A DNA stretch of 45,881 bases from an uncultured Bacilli bacterium (GTDB lineage Bacteria; Bacillota_I; Bacilli_A; RF39; UBA660): NCBI GenBank assembly GCA_910586295.1, contig CAJUGE010000002.1, positions 1-45,881 of the forward strand, in the 5' to 3' direction. The notes beneath the pieces are model-generated. The model ran no database searches, was not told where the DNA came from, and saw nothing but the letters and a program-made list of their open reading frames with translations. Both the position numbers and the translations under genes were made by a program. Shown here in pieces: positions 15,979-23,980 of the stretch. Positions within the stretch are counted from its first letter, which is position 1, and every line of letters starts with the position of its first letter.

Positions 15979-16149
15979 AATAAGCACTAATGGATTGAAA
16001 CAAATACCATAATGGATTATTTTGCAAGTGCAAAATGTGAAATGATATCACTAGGTTTGCTGTTTTTATTTAGAAAAATGCCAAGTGTGATATCGTTTCC
16101 TTTATCCTGCTTAGAAATAGTGCTTATTTTTTATATAGTTTCAATCCAT
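15979..16149. other. Cluster of interleaved inverted repeats, candidate oriT
   Basis: The 190-bp non-coding gap before the mobilisation genes is packed with inverted repeats: 11 bp perfect (15979-15989 with 16118-16128), 12 bp perfect (15990-16001 with 16138-16149), 13 bp with one wobble (16039-16051 with 16087-16099), ATTTTGCA-AG-TGCAAAAT (16019-16036) and ATAAT-GG-ATTAT (16009-16020). The first two pairs cross each other, which gives a pseudoknot-like order. The position directly upstream of ribbon-helix-helix and relaxase genes is where an oriT is expected. A structured RNA that controls the mobilisation operon is the alternative. Confidence 0.55.
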
Positions 16150-16161
16150 AGAAGGAGGATT

Positions 16162-16326
16162 ATGTCACATTATTTATTAAGAATAAGAAATGAAATTTAT
16201 GAAAGAATTAAATTGTTTGCTAAACAAGAAAATATAAGTATAAATAAAATGATAATCAAACTTATTTCAATAGGTATGATTACATATTTAAAAGGAGGAA
16301 TGAATAGTGAAAATGTCAATAAATAA
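16162..16326 (+). CDS. Small ribbon-helix-helix DNA-binding protein
   Basis: A 54-residue protein, MSHYLLRIRNEIYERIKLFA followed by KQENISINKMIIKLISIG: a beta strand plus two helices, as in Arc/MetJ/CopG-like proteins. It starts at 16162 behind AAGGAGGA; the frame is open 50 codons further upstream but that part lies in the inverted-repeat region and has no start signal. Proteins of this type bind oriT or autoregulate mobilisation operons. The repeats immediately upstream are the obvious binding site. Confidence 0.65.
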   Translation: MSHYLLRIRNEIYERIKLFAKQENISINKMIIKLISIGMITYLKGGMNSENVNK

Positions 16327-16726
16327 GTTAATTGCAAACGATATTATTAACTACGGAATGAATAATACATTATCAGATAATTATATTGTATCATTAGATA
16401 GTTACTTAGATGATTTTGATGAAGAATCTCAAGAATATATTCAAAATAATTTAGAAGATATAATTTCTGATATCCATGCAAATGAGAATGTTTGTGATTT
16501 AATATATGATAAAAAAGAAAAAGAATTCAATATGATTTTTTATTGGGATAATTTATTAGATGTAGTTGATCGTTTTGTAATGAAACTCTTAAAAGAAAAA
16601 AATATGGATGAAAAAGTTCAAATTCATGAGGTTAAAGAAATATCACAGGAAGTTATGAATGATGATGGTACAAGAAATTTAGCTCTTGAAAAAATAAAAA
16701 ATTATAATATGGAGTATGAATTATGA
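16307..16726 (+). CDS. Hypothetical acidic protein in mobilisation operon
   Basis: A 139-residue acidic protein of unknown function with a helical N-terminus (INKLIANDIINYGMNN), a middle section EESQEYIQNNLEDIISDIHA and a strand-rich part EFNMIFYWDNLLDVVDRFV. GTG at 16307 follows AAGGAGG by eight bases and overlaps the end of the ribbon-helix-helix gene by 20 bases. The next gene starts within its stop (ATGA). Confidence 0.55.
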   Translation: MKMSINKLIANDIINYGMNNTLSDNYIVSLDSYLDDFDEESQEYIQNNLEDIISDIHANENVCDLIYDKKEKEFNMIFYWDNLLDVVDRFVMKLLKEKNMDEKVQIHEVKEISQEVMNDDGTRNLALEKIKNYNMEYEL

Positions 16727-17115
16727 AATTAAGGTATTATACTGATGCTGAAATAGAAAAATTAAAATGTAATATGTTTGTAGTAGATGTATTATATAAA
16801 AGAAGAATAGAATATGATACGGTGTTTAAATTATGGTGTGTCATGATGAGATTAAAATTCCCAGAACTAACTGGTAAACAAATTTTTGAAAGAGCTGGAT
16901 TTGATATAAAAATATTGCATGATTATTTACCATATAGAAGAATAGGAGAATGGGTAAATAATTATAATAAGTTTGGATTAAATTATTTTTTACCAGAATA
17001 TGAGCCTTATCATTCTTTAGAAAAACAAATAGCAGAAGTTAAAACTGATACATTTAAACTTAAACTTTTAAAAGTTGTGTTAGAAGATCTTAAGGAATTA
17101 AGTAAGGAGAATTAA
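16723..17115 (+). CDS. Helix-turn-helix protein resembling orphan transposase OrfA
   Basis: This 130-residue protein reads YYTDAEIEKLKCNMFVVDVL, then RRIEYDTVFKLWCVMM, LTGKQIFERAGFDIKIL and RIGEWVNNYNKFG. That arrangement (a short region, then a helix-turn-helix with 'IFERAGFD' and a final 'W...Y...G') is seen in small HTH proteins of Bacillota related to the DNA-binding part of IS3-type transposases. No catalytic partner or insertion-sequence ends are present, so it is probably a domesticated DNA-binding protein. It is translationally coupled on both sides. Confidence 0.5.
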   Translation: MKLRYYTDAEIEKLKCNMFVVDVLYKRRIEYDTVFKLWCVMMRLKFPELTGKQIFERAGFDIKILHDYLPYRRIGEWVNNYNKFGLNYFLPEYEPYHSLEKQIAEVKTDTFKLKLLKVVLEDLKELSKEN

Positions 17116-17387
17116 TGTTTAAGGAAGAATATAATTATCAGTATGATATAGATGTAAAAGTAGAATGTGAACATTGCAATAATAATTATATTAGACATGA
17201 CATATTAAAAACCACTTATCCTGAAACAAAAGAAAGTTTAGAGGAAATGTATAAAAATAATTATGAAGGAGAGCCTGAAGAAGAAATGCTTCATTGCGAT
17301 AAATGTGCTAGATTTATGTTTGAAACAGAAATTATTAATTTTGAGGAAACTAAAATAGAAAGGGAATATGGGAACATTGAAATTTGA
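17115..17387 (+). CDS. Small zinc-binding protein (two CxxC pairs)
   Basis: A 90-residue acidic protein. CEHC (about 16-19) and CDKC (about 59-62) can hold one zinc ion. Between them is a helical, Glu-rich segment. The role is unknown; similar small zinc proteins recur on this ICE (22396, 23170). It starts in a TAATG overlap and overlaps the next gene. Confidence 0.5.
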   Translation: MFKEEYNYQYDIDVKVECEHCNNNYIRHDILKTTYPETKESLEEMYKNNYEGEPEEEMLHCDKCARFMFETEIINFEETKIEREYGNIEI

Positions 17388-17700
17388 TAGACATATTACT
17401 ATAGATGAAGAACTTCATAATAAAATTTTATTACTATCAAAAGAATCTAAACTTTCTTATTCTGAAGAAATTAGTATTTTAGTGGAGGAAGCATTATCTA
17501 ATAGAGTTAAACAAGATCAACTTGATAAAATGCAAAACGATATTTTGTATGTTATTAAGAAAATAAATTTATTGTATTCATTGGTTAAACAAATGTATTC
17601 GGATTTTAATATTAATCCTAATAATATAACGGATCCTAAAAAGAGTCCTGCTTTAAGTGAATTTTTAAGAAAGGTTAAAATAAATAGGCTAGATGAGTAG
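17368..17700 (+). CDS. MobC-like relaxase accessory protein
   Basis: A 110-residue protein with a ribbon-helix-helix start (KFDRHITIDEELHNKILLLS, then SEEISILVEEALSNR), a coiled middle (LDKMQNDILYVIKKINLLYS) and a basic tail. This matches the MobC-type accessory proteins that bind next to nic and help the relaxase melt DNA. It lies directly before the relaxase and overlaps it by eight bases, which strongly supports the role. The two ribbon-helix-helix proteins of this operon may contact different parts of the candidate oriT. Confidence 0.65.
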   Translation: MGTLKFDRHITIDEELHNKILLLSKESKLSYSEEISILVEEALSNRVKQDQLDKMQNDILYVIKKINLLYSLVKQMYSDFNINPNNITDPKKSPALSEFLRKVKINRLDE

Positions 17701-19006
17701 TCCAAAAGTAATATTTAATTGTAGATTTACTCATGCCTTTAATAGAAAAGAAGCTCATTATACTAAAAAGCAAATTGAAGGATTAAAAAAGAAAATTGCT
17801 CGTAAATTTGATTATTTTTCTAATGAAGAAAAAAGAGTAATGAATTTATTTGAATATTATGTTGGTAATTTAACTAAAAAGGAAACTATGAATCTTGTAA
17901 TTGAAAATGGTACTTATGCATCTCCAGCAGAAATAGAAAGAAGAAAGAAAAGATTTATTAGATATGCTGAAAAATCTAATCTATGGCAGGGAGTTATTAG
18001 TTTTAATAATGACTATCTGACTCAAAATATTACATTGCAAGATTTAGAACAGGAAGTAATAAAAAATGTACTTCCTCGTTTCTTTAAAAAAATGGGTTTT
18101 AAAGATGTGAATAAAATGGCTTATAATTTATCACTTCACACTGATACTGATAATCTACATATTCATTTTAGTTTCATTGAAAAACAACCTAATTATATTT
18201 ATTATAATAAGAAAGTTGATTATAGGAGAAAGGGTGAACTAACTCAAGAAGAAATAGATTTTTTAAAAAATGAGGTGGTTATAGCAGTAGAAAGGAATCA
18301 ATTTCTTTCTCCTATGATAACAATTACAAATGATGAAATAGAAAAGTTAAAAAAACATTTTAATCCAAAAGAAAAAAATTTTATTTTATATGATAAAAAA
18401 GATTTATTACTTGAAGAAAAAATATTAAGGGTAGGCAAGCTTTTATATCAGGAAAGAAAAAATAAATTTAAAAGAATAAAATATAATTCTTTAAAAAATG
18501 AAGAAATAAAATCTTTAATTAAAGATATAAAACAATATTTATTTACCAGTAAAGGTGAATTTTATGATGATTATGTTTCATTTAAGAATAGTCTTAATAA
18601 TATTAACAATTATTTATACAATATTAATGTTGATAATAATGTAACAAAAATTAATATAGACAAAACTATTGTTGATACCAAAGAAAAATATGCCGATAAT
18701 TACATTTTAAATGCTATAGTTAATCATGCTGATTATTTCTTTAAAAAAAATTCTAAACTTTATCACACTTTAAATGAGGATGATATTTTAAGAGAAATAT
18801 TTTTAAAGGAATATAAAAAGAATAAGCAGCAAACAAGAGCAACTATATTAGAAAATTATTTAACTAATACTGTTAAAAATCAAAAATATAAGAATCGCTA
18901 TCAAATAAGAAATGCTATTAGAAATATAAATAATGAGATGGAAGAGGCTCAAAAAGAATTTAGTAAATTATTTCAGCCAGATAATTCATATTCTAAAAAA
19001 TATTAA
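17693..19006 (+). CDS. MobL-type relaxase
   Basis: A 437-residue protein with the metal-binding cluster LHTDTDNLHIHFSF (His149, His156, His158), the hallmark of HUH relaxases, and a start SSPKVIFNCRFTHAFNRKEA typical of the MobL relaxases of Bacillota elements. Relaxases nick one strand at oriT through a Tyr, stay bound and lead the strand into the channel. The C-terminal half is helical and basic, with no helicase motifs, so it probably depends on host or other helicases. It is coupled to the MobC-like gene and preceded by the candidate oriT at 15979-16149. Confidence 0.85.
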   Translation: MSSPKVIFNCRFTHAFNRKEAHYTKKQIEGLKKKIARKFDYFSNEEKRVMNLFEYYVGNLTKKETMNLVIENGTYASPAEIERRKKRFIRYAEKSNLWQGVISFNNDYLTQNITLQDLEQEVIKNVLPRFFKKMGFKDVNKMAYNLSLHTDTDNLHIHFSFIEKQPNYIYYNKKVDYRRKGELTQEEIDFLKNEVVIAVERNQFLSPMITITNDEIEKLKKHFNPKEKNFILYDKKDLLLEEKILRVGKLLYQERKNKFKRIKYNSLKNEEIKSLIKDIKQYLFTSKGEFYDDYVSFKNSLNNINNYLYNINVDNNVTKINIDKTIVDTKEKYADNYILNAIVNHADYFFKKNSKLYHTLNEDDILREIFLKEYKKNKQQTRATILENYLTNTVKNQKYKNRYQIRNAIRNINNEMEEAQKEFSKLFQPDNSYSKKY

Positions 19007-19023
19007 TGAGAGGAGATGGTGTT

Positions 19024-19734
19024 ATGCCTAATTGGACTATGAATAAAATAACTTGTAAAAAATCTATTGGTGATAAAATATTAACTAAAACGGATGATGG
19101 ATACAGCTTTGATTTTAATAAACTCATTCCGATGCCAGATTCAATGAATGTTCCAGCTGGATCAACAGAACATGATGCTGTTGCTAGTTATTATATATCA
19201 CAGGATAAACAAGGAAGAAGAAACATTGAGGACCAACTTGAAAATAGTAAGGTCTTTTTTGATTCTAATTATTGGAAAAGATATAAAACATATATAGATG
19301 ATTATATAAGAGAACCAAACAAGCTAAAACAGAAAGAAGAAAATTTCAGTGGAAAAATAAATGAATCTGATAAAATATATGGAAGTTTATCAGAGCTTGG
19401 GAAACATTATATTGATAATGTTATAAATTATGGATATTCTCAATGGTATGATTGGTGTAGTGAAGTATGGGGAACAAAATGGAATGTAGGCGATGAGGTT
19501 TCTGTTGACTATTTTCCTGAAACTGATGAATACAAAATAGAGTTTGATACAGCATGGTGTGTTCCATACGGAATTGTAGAAGAATTCAGTAAATTATGTT
19601 CTGATGAAGAGTTTCTATGGGAATATGAGAATGAAGATTATGATGGACACCATTATTTAAGAAAGCATAATGATGTAATAAATGATACTGTAATAACAAG
19701 TAAATATAAGGATGAAGGTTTTGACAATGAATAA
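19024..19734 (+). CDS. Api92-like protein
   Basis: A 236-residue protein. The opening MPNWTMNKITCKKSIGDKIL and the later FDFNKLIPMPDSM and VEYGYSQWYDW-like section (NYGYSQWYDWCSEVWGTKW) fit the Api92/DUF1281-like family of phage and plasmid proteins, whose function is unknown. ATG at 19024 is chosen because it follows GAGGAGAT; an upstream ATG at 19006 overlaps the relaxase stop but lacks spacing. The 3' end overlaps the next gene by eight bases. Confidence 0.7.
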   Translation: MPNWTMNKITCKKSIGDKILTKTDDGYSFDFNKLIPMPDSMNVPAGSTEHDAVASYYISQDKQGRRNIEDQLENSKVFFDSNYWKRYKTYIDDYIREPNKLKQKEENFSGKINESDKIYGSLSELGKHYIDNVINYGYSQWYDWCSEVWGTKWNVGDEVSVDYFPETDEYKIEFDTAWCVPYGIVEEFSKLCSDEEFLWEYENEDYDGHHYLRKHNDVINDTVITSKYKDEGFDNE

Positions 19735-20662
19735 TATATATGTTAATTGTGGTGGAAGTTTAGATGTATATAAATCTAAAAAAGAAGTAATGGATTTTTT
19801 TGAGGATTGTATAATGTCTAGTGAAGGTGCAGAGCGAGATAGATATACAGAGATATATTTCTCTGTTAAAGAAAATCTAAATACTAATAAAAGGTGTTTT
19901 ACTGATTATTCAGATTATGTTACTCGAGGAAATATTAATCCAGATGATCTTGATGATAAAGAAATAATGTTATTACAAAAAAATTATAATGTTACTAAAG
20001 ATGATTTATACCGTTTTAGAGCAGATAGAATATTGGAAGCAAAACACAAAAGAATATATGATTTTGATTTAAAAAACTATAATTCAATAGATGGACTATA
20101 TGAAAATTATATTTCTAACAAGAATGAAAAAACATTTTATATTATAGGAAAAAACATGATAACTTGCATAGATGCTAATGCAAAAGAACCAGATAAATAT
20201 TGGGCAGAAGAATTCTCTATGAAAGATTATGATTATGCTAATAAATGGTTAAATGGAGATATTGAGTATGAAGATTATCTTGATTATTTAAAGAATAATA
20301 ATTCCAAAAAAGAACTTGGTGTTTTTAATGAAGAAAAGTTATATTTAACTGTTGGTAGATATAGAAATAATAATACTTTATATTTGGGATTAAATACTGA
20401 TAAAGGCGAAAGCTATAGTGATATAACTATTAATCTTTCGGAAAGAAAATTAAGTGATAATATTGCATACTTAACTAACGATATGTCAAATGAATTAAAA
20501 GCATTTGTTAAAAATAAAGGTATTATCAGTGAACCCTTATCATTTGTTGTTCATAATCTAGGTGAATATGAAGTTGTTTATGTTAATTTAGATAAAGTAA
20601 AAGAATATGACCCTAAAGGTTATAAAGATTCATTAGAACAAGATAATGATATAGAGATATAG
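19727..20662 (+). CDS. Hypothetical ICE protein, two-domain
   Basis: A 311-residue acidic protein of unknown function. The N-terminal half contains SLDVYKSKKEVMDFFEDCIM and SEGAERDRYTEIYFSVKENL; the C-terminal part (KLYLTVGRYRNNNTLYLGLN, then LSFVVHNLGEYEVVYVNLDK) resembles DUF4313-like ICE proteins, a weak call. ATG at 19727 follows GAAGG by eight bases; an ATG at 19712 contains that site and is less likely. It ends the mobilisation operon, and the next gene has its own promoter. Confidence 0.55.
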   Translation: MNNIYVNCGGSLDVYKSKKEVMDFFEDCIMSSEGAERDRYTEIYFSVKENLNTNKRCFTDYSDYVTRGNINPDDLDDKEIMLLQKNYNVTKDDLYRFRADRILEAKHKRIYDFDLKNYNSIDGLYENYISNKNEKTFYIIGKNMITCIDANAKEPDKYWAEEFSMKDYDYANKWLNGDIEYEDYLDYLKNNNSKKELGVFNEEKLYLTVGRYRNNNTLYLGLNTDKGESYSDITINLSERKLSDNIAYLTNDMSNELKAFVKNKGIISEPLSFVVHNLGEYEVVYVNLDKVKEYDPKGYKDSLEQDNDIEI

Positions 20663-20716
20663 TTTTTTGAAATATTCTAATTTTTAATTAAGTTAATGAA
20701 AAGATACTTGAAATTA

Positions 20717-20725
20717 TGGTATAAT
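20717..20725 (+). promoter_or_regulatory. Extended -10 promoter of the kinase gene
   Basis: TGG followed by TATAAT is a perfect extended -10 element 40 bp before the GTG start. The -35 region is weak. It gives the cargo gene transcription independent of the transfer operons. Confidence 0.6.
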
Positions 20726-20764
20726 AAAACAAATATTTAGTTTGTAATTTGTTGGAGAAATGAG

Positions 20765-22258
20765 GTGTTTGCAATTAACGAGATAGAATTTAAAAAGTTA
20801 TTAGAATATTTAGATAAAATTTTTACAGAAGAAAAGGTTGAAATAGACTCTAATGGAATGATGGGATTACATTATTACGGATTGATTTTTGAAGATTATT
20901 TTTCAGATTCAGTAATATCAACACAATATTTAGATATGAATGATTATTTATATACTGAATATGAACTTGAATATCATGATAATAAAAGCTTATTAGAACA
21001 ATATGAAAATATTGTGGAAGATAAACGATGTAAAGTTATTGAAGCATTTTATAATATACTATATTTGAGTCATTATTCATGCCAGCAAATAAATGTACCA
21101 AGTGTTTTGAATAGAATAAAAAATTTCTTATCTAGACTAAATTTTGAAATAATAGAACAAGAACACATAGGAGTAAATATACATCAAAATAATAAGGTAG
21201 GAGAAGGATACTACTGTGAAGTTTTTAAGGTTAATAATGGTATTGTAAAGAAACAATTAAAAAAAGAACATTTGACAAACGAAAATATATGTAAGAGATT
21301 TAAATATGAATATGAAATGATGAATAAATTAAAAAACTGTAGCAAGATAGTAAAAGTTTTTGATTACAATGATACAGAAAATTCATATACTATGGAAAAA
21401 TGTGATGAAGATTTATATGATTATTTAAAATCTCATGTTGATTTAGAATTGTCTAAGAAAGTAAAAATTATAAATGACATATTAGAAGCTATGAAATATG
21501 CACATGAACATAATGTTATACATAGAGATTTGCATTTAGGCAATATAATGAGGCAAAATGATGATTTTTTAATTGGTGATTTTGGATTAGGAAAAGATAA
21601 AGAGGTAATAAAATCGTTAATTACATCAGCAACTCCTAAAAATAATCATTGGTTTTTGGATCCAATAGGCTTACAAGATTTTAGACTACTTGATGAATAC
21701 AGTGATATCTTTTCTATAGGAAAAATAATAGACTTTATAATGTGTAATGGTTTTGTTTCTACTAATCATATTTTTAGCCTAATTGTTTTAAAATGTACGA
21801 GCAGAGATAAAAAAGATAGGTATAGAAATATAAGTGAGATTCAGGAAGATATTAAAAAATATTTGACAGGTGAAGAAAAAATAATTAAACAAGAAGAAAT
21901 AAATAGAAAAATTGGAAATGGAACATTTGATTTAGAAGTACAAGAATATTTAATAAAACTTGTTGATACAAATAAATTATGTAATTATATCGTTAATCAA
22001 AAATGTCAAAATATATATAAAATAATATTAAAATTGGATATTGAACAAAGAATTAAAATTGCAAAGGAAATATTAGACAATTATGCTTCTGCAACAGGAT
22101 ATAATGGTTGGAGTAATTATTCCCTGTTTGGAAGATTGGCATATAATTTATATATAAATGAAAAAGATAATAATATAAAGCTTATATACGATCAAATATT
22201 AAAGGATTGTGCAGAAATTAGGTTTGATATAAAGGATTTATATGACCAATTAGTATAA
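20765..22258 (+). CDS. Ser/Thr protein kinase-domain protein, cargo gene
   Basis: A 497-residue protein in three parts. Residues 1-140 are a helical N-terminal region of unknown type. Residues about 140-370 form a eukaryotic-like kinase: glycine loop VGEGYYCEVF (Gly146, Gly148), a Lys at 162/163 on the next strand, catalytic loop HRDLHLGN (253-260, with Asp255 and Asn260) and DFG at 272-274. All main residues are present, so it is probably active. Residues about 375-497 are a helical C-terminal extension. It has its own promoter, no link to conjugation operons and an unrelated neighbour, which is typical of ICE cargo. Bacterial kinases of this build include phage-defence enzymes, but signalling or host-interaction roles are equally open. 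GTG at 20765 follows TTGGAGA. Confidence 0.85.
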   Translation: MFAINEIEFKKLLEYLDKIFTEEKVEIDSNGMMGLHYYGLIFEDYFSDSVISTQYLDMNDYLYTEYELEYHDNKSLLEQYENIVEDKRCKVIEAFYNILYLSHYSCQQINVPSVLNRIKNFLSRLNFEIIEQEHIGVNIHQNNKVGEGYYCEVFKVNNGIVKKQLKKEHLTNENICKRFKYEYEMMNKLKNCSKIVKVFDYNDTENSYTMEKCDEDLYDYLKSHVDLELSKKVKIINDILEAMKYAHEHNVIHRDLHLGNIMRQNDDFLIGDFGLGKDKEVIKSLITSATPKNNHWFLDPIGLQDFRLLDEYSDIFSIGKIIDFIMCNGFVSTNHIFSLIVLKCTSRDKKDRYRNISEIQEDIKKYLTGEEKIIKQEEINRKIGNGTFDLEVQEYLIKLVDTNKLCNYIVNQKCQNIYKIILKLDIEQRIKIAKEILDNYASATGYNGWSNYSLFGRLAYNLYINEKDNNIKLIYDQILKDCAEIRFDIKDLYDQLV

Positions 22259-22357
22259 ACAATTTCCTAATAAAAGTATTTTTATGAAGAACTAAGAAAT
22301 AATAAAGTAAAAGAATATATTTGTAGAGCAAATCTTATTTAAGAAATGCTTTTTCTT

Positions 22358-22366
22358 TGGTATAAT
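22358..22366 (+). promoter_or_regulatory. Extended -10 promoter
   Basis: TGG plus TATAAT, 30 bp before the ATG at 22396. The 137-bp gap after the kinase gene otherwise shows only a weak hairpin near 22270-22285. Confidence 0.55.
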
Positions 22367-22395
22367 ATTCTAAATAACTTTGGAGGTGTAAAGAT

Positions 22396-22674
22396 ATGGA
22401 ATGTTCAAAATGTGGAAAAACTTTTTCTTATAAATTGGTTGGTACTGTATATCCCGGATGTAAAACCAGCGAAGATATAAATTGCCCATATTGTAATAAT
22501 AAGTGTGGTAGTGTAATGACAAGCCAATTTGTTGAAACTACAAAAGAAGAAAACGAAATTACTAAAAATCCTAAGAAATTAATAATTGAGCAAGAAACTG
22601 AAATGATGGAGGATATGACAGAAGGACAGTTAGCAGAGTATATAGCTGATAATTTTAGTGACTTTGGTGATTAA
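22396..22674 (+). CDS. Small zinc-ribbon protein
   Basis: A 92-residue protein with MECSKCGKTF and INCPYCNNKC, two CxxC pairs of a zinc ribbon in residues 1-36, and an acidic helical C-terminus (MMEDMTEGQLAEYIADNF). Function unknown. It has its own promoter and a terminator, so it forms a single-gene unit next to the kinase. Confidence 0.6.
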   Translation: MECSKCGKTFSYKLVGTVYPGCKTSEDINCPYCNNKCGSVMTSQFVETTKEENEITKNPKKLIIEQETEMMEDMTEGQLAEYIADNFSDFGD

Positions 22675-22701
22675 ATAACTATACCTTAAATCAAAAAATA
22701 T

Positions 22702-22724
22702 AACAGGGTTGTAATCCTGTTTTT
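22702..22724 (+). terminator. Rho-independent terminator
   Basis: AACAGG (22702-22707) pairs with CCTGTT (22716-22721) and runs into five T's. Confidence 0.7.
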
Positions 22725-22735
22725 ATATTGTTTAA

Positions 22736-22780
22736 TGATTTGTGTTTTTTTTAAAATGATGGTAGCATCAAGAAGAGGTG
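22736..22780 (+). repeat. Repeated leader motif, copy 2
   Basis: Nearly identical (one base) to 2149-2193: TGATTTGTG, eight T's, AAAA, TGATGGTAGCATCA (22757-22770) and AGAGGTG. It directly precedes the GTG start at 22787, so it supplies both a possible operator or hairpin and the ribosome binding site. Confidence 0.7.
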
Positions 22781-22786
22781 AAAAAA

Positions 22787-23167
22787 GTGCAAAACATTGA
22801 AGAAAAAATAAACTTAAATAATACTGATACTAAGTATGTAATTGAAACAATTGATAAAAGAGAAATGTTGTTATATTTAAATGCTTCAAAGATGGCTTTA
22901 GTTTTATCTGAATTACTTTCTTGGTACAAAGAAATTTATAATGGAAAAGATTATAGCACCAAAATTTTATATAAGGGAAATCTTTATACTGGAAATGAAT
23001 GGTTAAAAGATTATAAAAATATAGTTGATAAAAATGATTTAGATAATCATGGCGTTGTTAAATTAGGATTAACTAAAGAGGTATATTTGAGGGAAGATGT
23101 TGAGCATAGGTTAAATGAATATTTAGCTACTATTAGAAATGTTATTAACGAATATATGGGAGATTAA
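22787..23167 (+). CDS. Hypothetical protein with repeated leader
   Basis: A 126-residue protein of unknown function containing KREMLLYLNASKMALVLSEL, YKGNLYTGNEWL and a C-terminal helix EHRLNEYLATIRNVINEY. It is predicted soluble. GTG at 22787 fits the AGAGGTGA site; an in-frame GTG at 22778 overlaps that site. It opens an operon with the zinc-ribbon gene that follows after two bases. Confidence 0.55.
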   Translation: MQNIEEKINLNNTDTKYVIETIDKREMLLYLNASKMALVLSELLSWYKEIYNGKDYSTKILYKGNLYTGNEWLKDYKNIVDKNDLDNHGVVKLGLTKEVYLREDVEHRLNEYLATIRNVINEYMGD

Positions 23168-23169
23168 TT

Positions 23170-23589
23170 ATGTCTAGGAGTTATAAGATAAAGTGTAAAA
23201 TTTGTGGTGATATTTTAGAAGCAGAGATTCCTTTAAAAGGTGAAATAAAATGTAGCTGTGGTAATGTGGGAATATATAGTGATTACATAGCTTATAACTA
23301 TAATCATCTTAATTTAAGTAGAGAAGAATGTTATGAAGATTTAAATAAAGGTAAATTGAAGATTATAGAGGCACAAGAATATTATAATCAAATTGAAAAT
23401 GATTCAAAGATAATAAGCAATAAAATTCAATGTGTACGATGTAAAGAAATTATTGAATCTAAATATCCCCATGATTTTAAAAAATGCTGTTGTGGAAAAG
23501 TTGCTATTGATGGAGGACATGAAAATTTAAAAAGACTAGGTAAAGAAAATATTGATTATATAGAATTGAGTGAAATAAAGAAGGATTAG
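23170..23589 (+). CDS. Double zinc-ribbon protein
   Basis: A 139-residue protein with two copies of one module: CKICGDILEAEIP...CSCGNVG in residues about 9-36 and CVRCKEIIESKYP...CCCGKVA in about 88-112, each with a CxxC and a CxCG that can hold one zinc. Between them is a helical linker. The internal duplication is clear. Function unknown. Its stop lies in the stem of the terminator at 23584. Confidence 0.6.
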   Translation: MSRSYKIKCKICGDILEAEIPLKGEIKCSCGNVGIYSDYIAYNYNHLNLSREECYEDLNKGKLKIIEAQEYYNQIENDSKIISNKIQCVRCKEIIESKYPHDFKKCCCGKVAIDGGHENLKRLGKENIDYIELSEIKKD

Positions 23590-23607
23590 TGAATAGCTAA
23601 TCTTTTT
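23584..23607 (+). terminator. Rho-independent terminator
   Basis: GATTAG (23584-23589) pairs with CTAATC (23597-23602) and is followed by five T's. Confidence 0.65.
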
Positions 23608-23625
23608 GAATGGAGGAATAATGGA

Positions 23626-23772
23626 ATGATAAAATGTATTATATTTGTGTCAGTAGTTTTATTTCTACTGATTTTTTTATTTGCTTGTATGAGAATATCA
23701 AGCAAATGTACAAGGGAGGAAGAAAGGAGGTATGCTTATACTCGTACTAGGAATGATTCTAAGAGAAGCTAG
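23626..23772 (+). CDS. Small single-pass membrane protein (48 residues)
   Basis: ATG at 23626 follows GGAGG by nine bases and reads MIKCIIFVSVVLFLLIFLFA, a membrane helix, then CMRISSKCTREEERRYAYT and a basic end. It overlaps the XRE gene by 41 bases in another frame. The good ribosome binding site and clean helix support expression. Function unknown; it may tether or control a neighbour. Confidence 0.5.
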   Translation: MIKCIIFVSVVLFLLIFLFACMRISSKCTREEERRYAYTRTRNDSKRS

Positions 23773-23980
23773 AACAAAAAACAATTTAACACTTAAAACA
23801 CTGTCTAAGCTAACAAATATTTCCATAACTGAATTAAGTAATTTGGAAAATGGAAATATTAAAGAGCCTAGTAGTGTTTTTTTATATAGATTATGTAATA
23901 TTCTTAATTTAGATTATAATGAAATACTTAATTATAGATATGAATCCTATTATAGAAAACAGGAGTTAATTAATGCTTAA
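23732..23980 (+). CDS. XRE-family helix-turn-helix regulator
   Basis: An 82-residue protein, nearly all one Cro/CI-type domain: LREARTKNNLTLKTLSKLTN, ISITELSNLENGNIKEPSSV and FLYRLCNILNLDYNEIL. It is a candidate repressor for ICE promoters, possibly via the TGATG-N4-CATCA elements; that is speculation. The start is not settled: ATG at 23732 has GGAGG too close (one base) and GGGAGG at 12 bases; ATG at 23753 is an alternative. The 3' end overlaps the methyltransferase start by eight bases. Confidence 0.75.
   Translation: MLILVLGMILREARTKNNLTLKTLSKLTNISITELSNLENGNIKEPSSVFLYRLCNILNLDYNEILNYRYESYYRKQELINA

Noticed and set aside
16012..16161. 50-codon N-terminal extension of the ribbon-helix-helix protein
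   Set aside because: It covers the inverted-repeat region, lacks a start signal and codes for an unlikely hydrophobic stretch; ATG at 16162 has a strong site.
16723..17115. Insertion sequence
   Set aside because: Only an OrfA-like DNA-binding protein is present; no catalytic transposase, terminal inverted repeats or target duplication.
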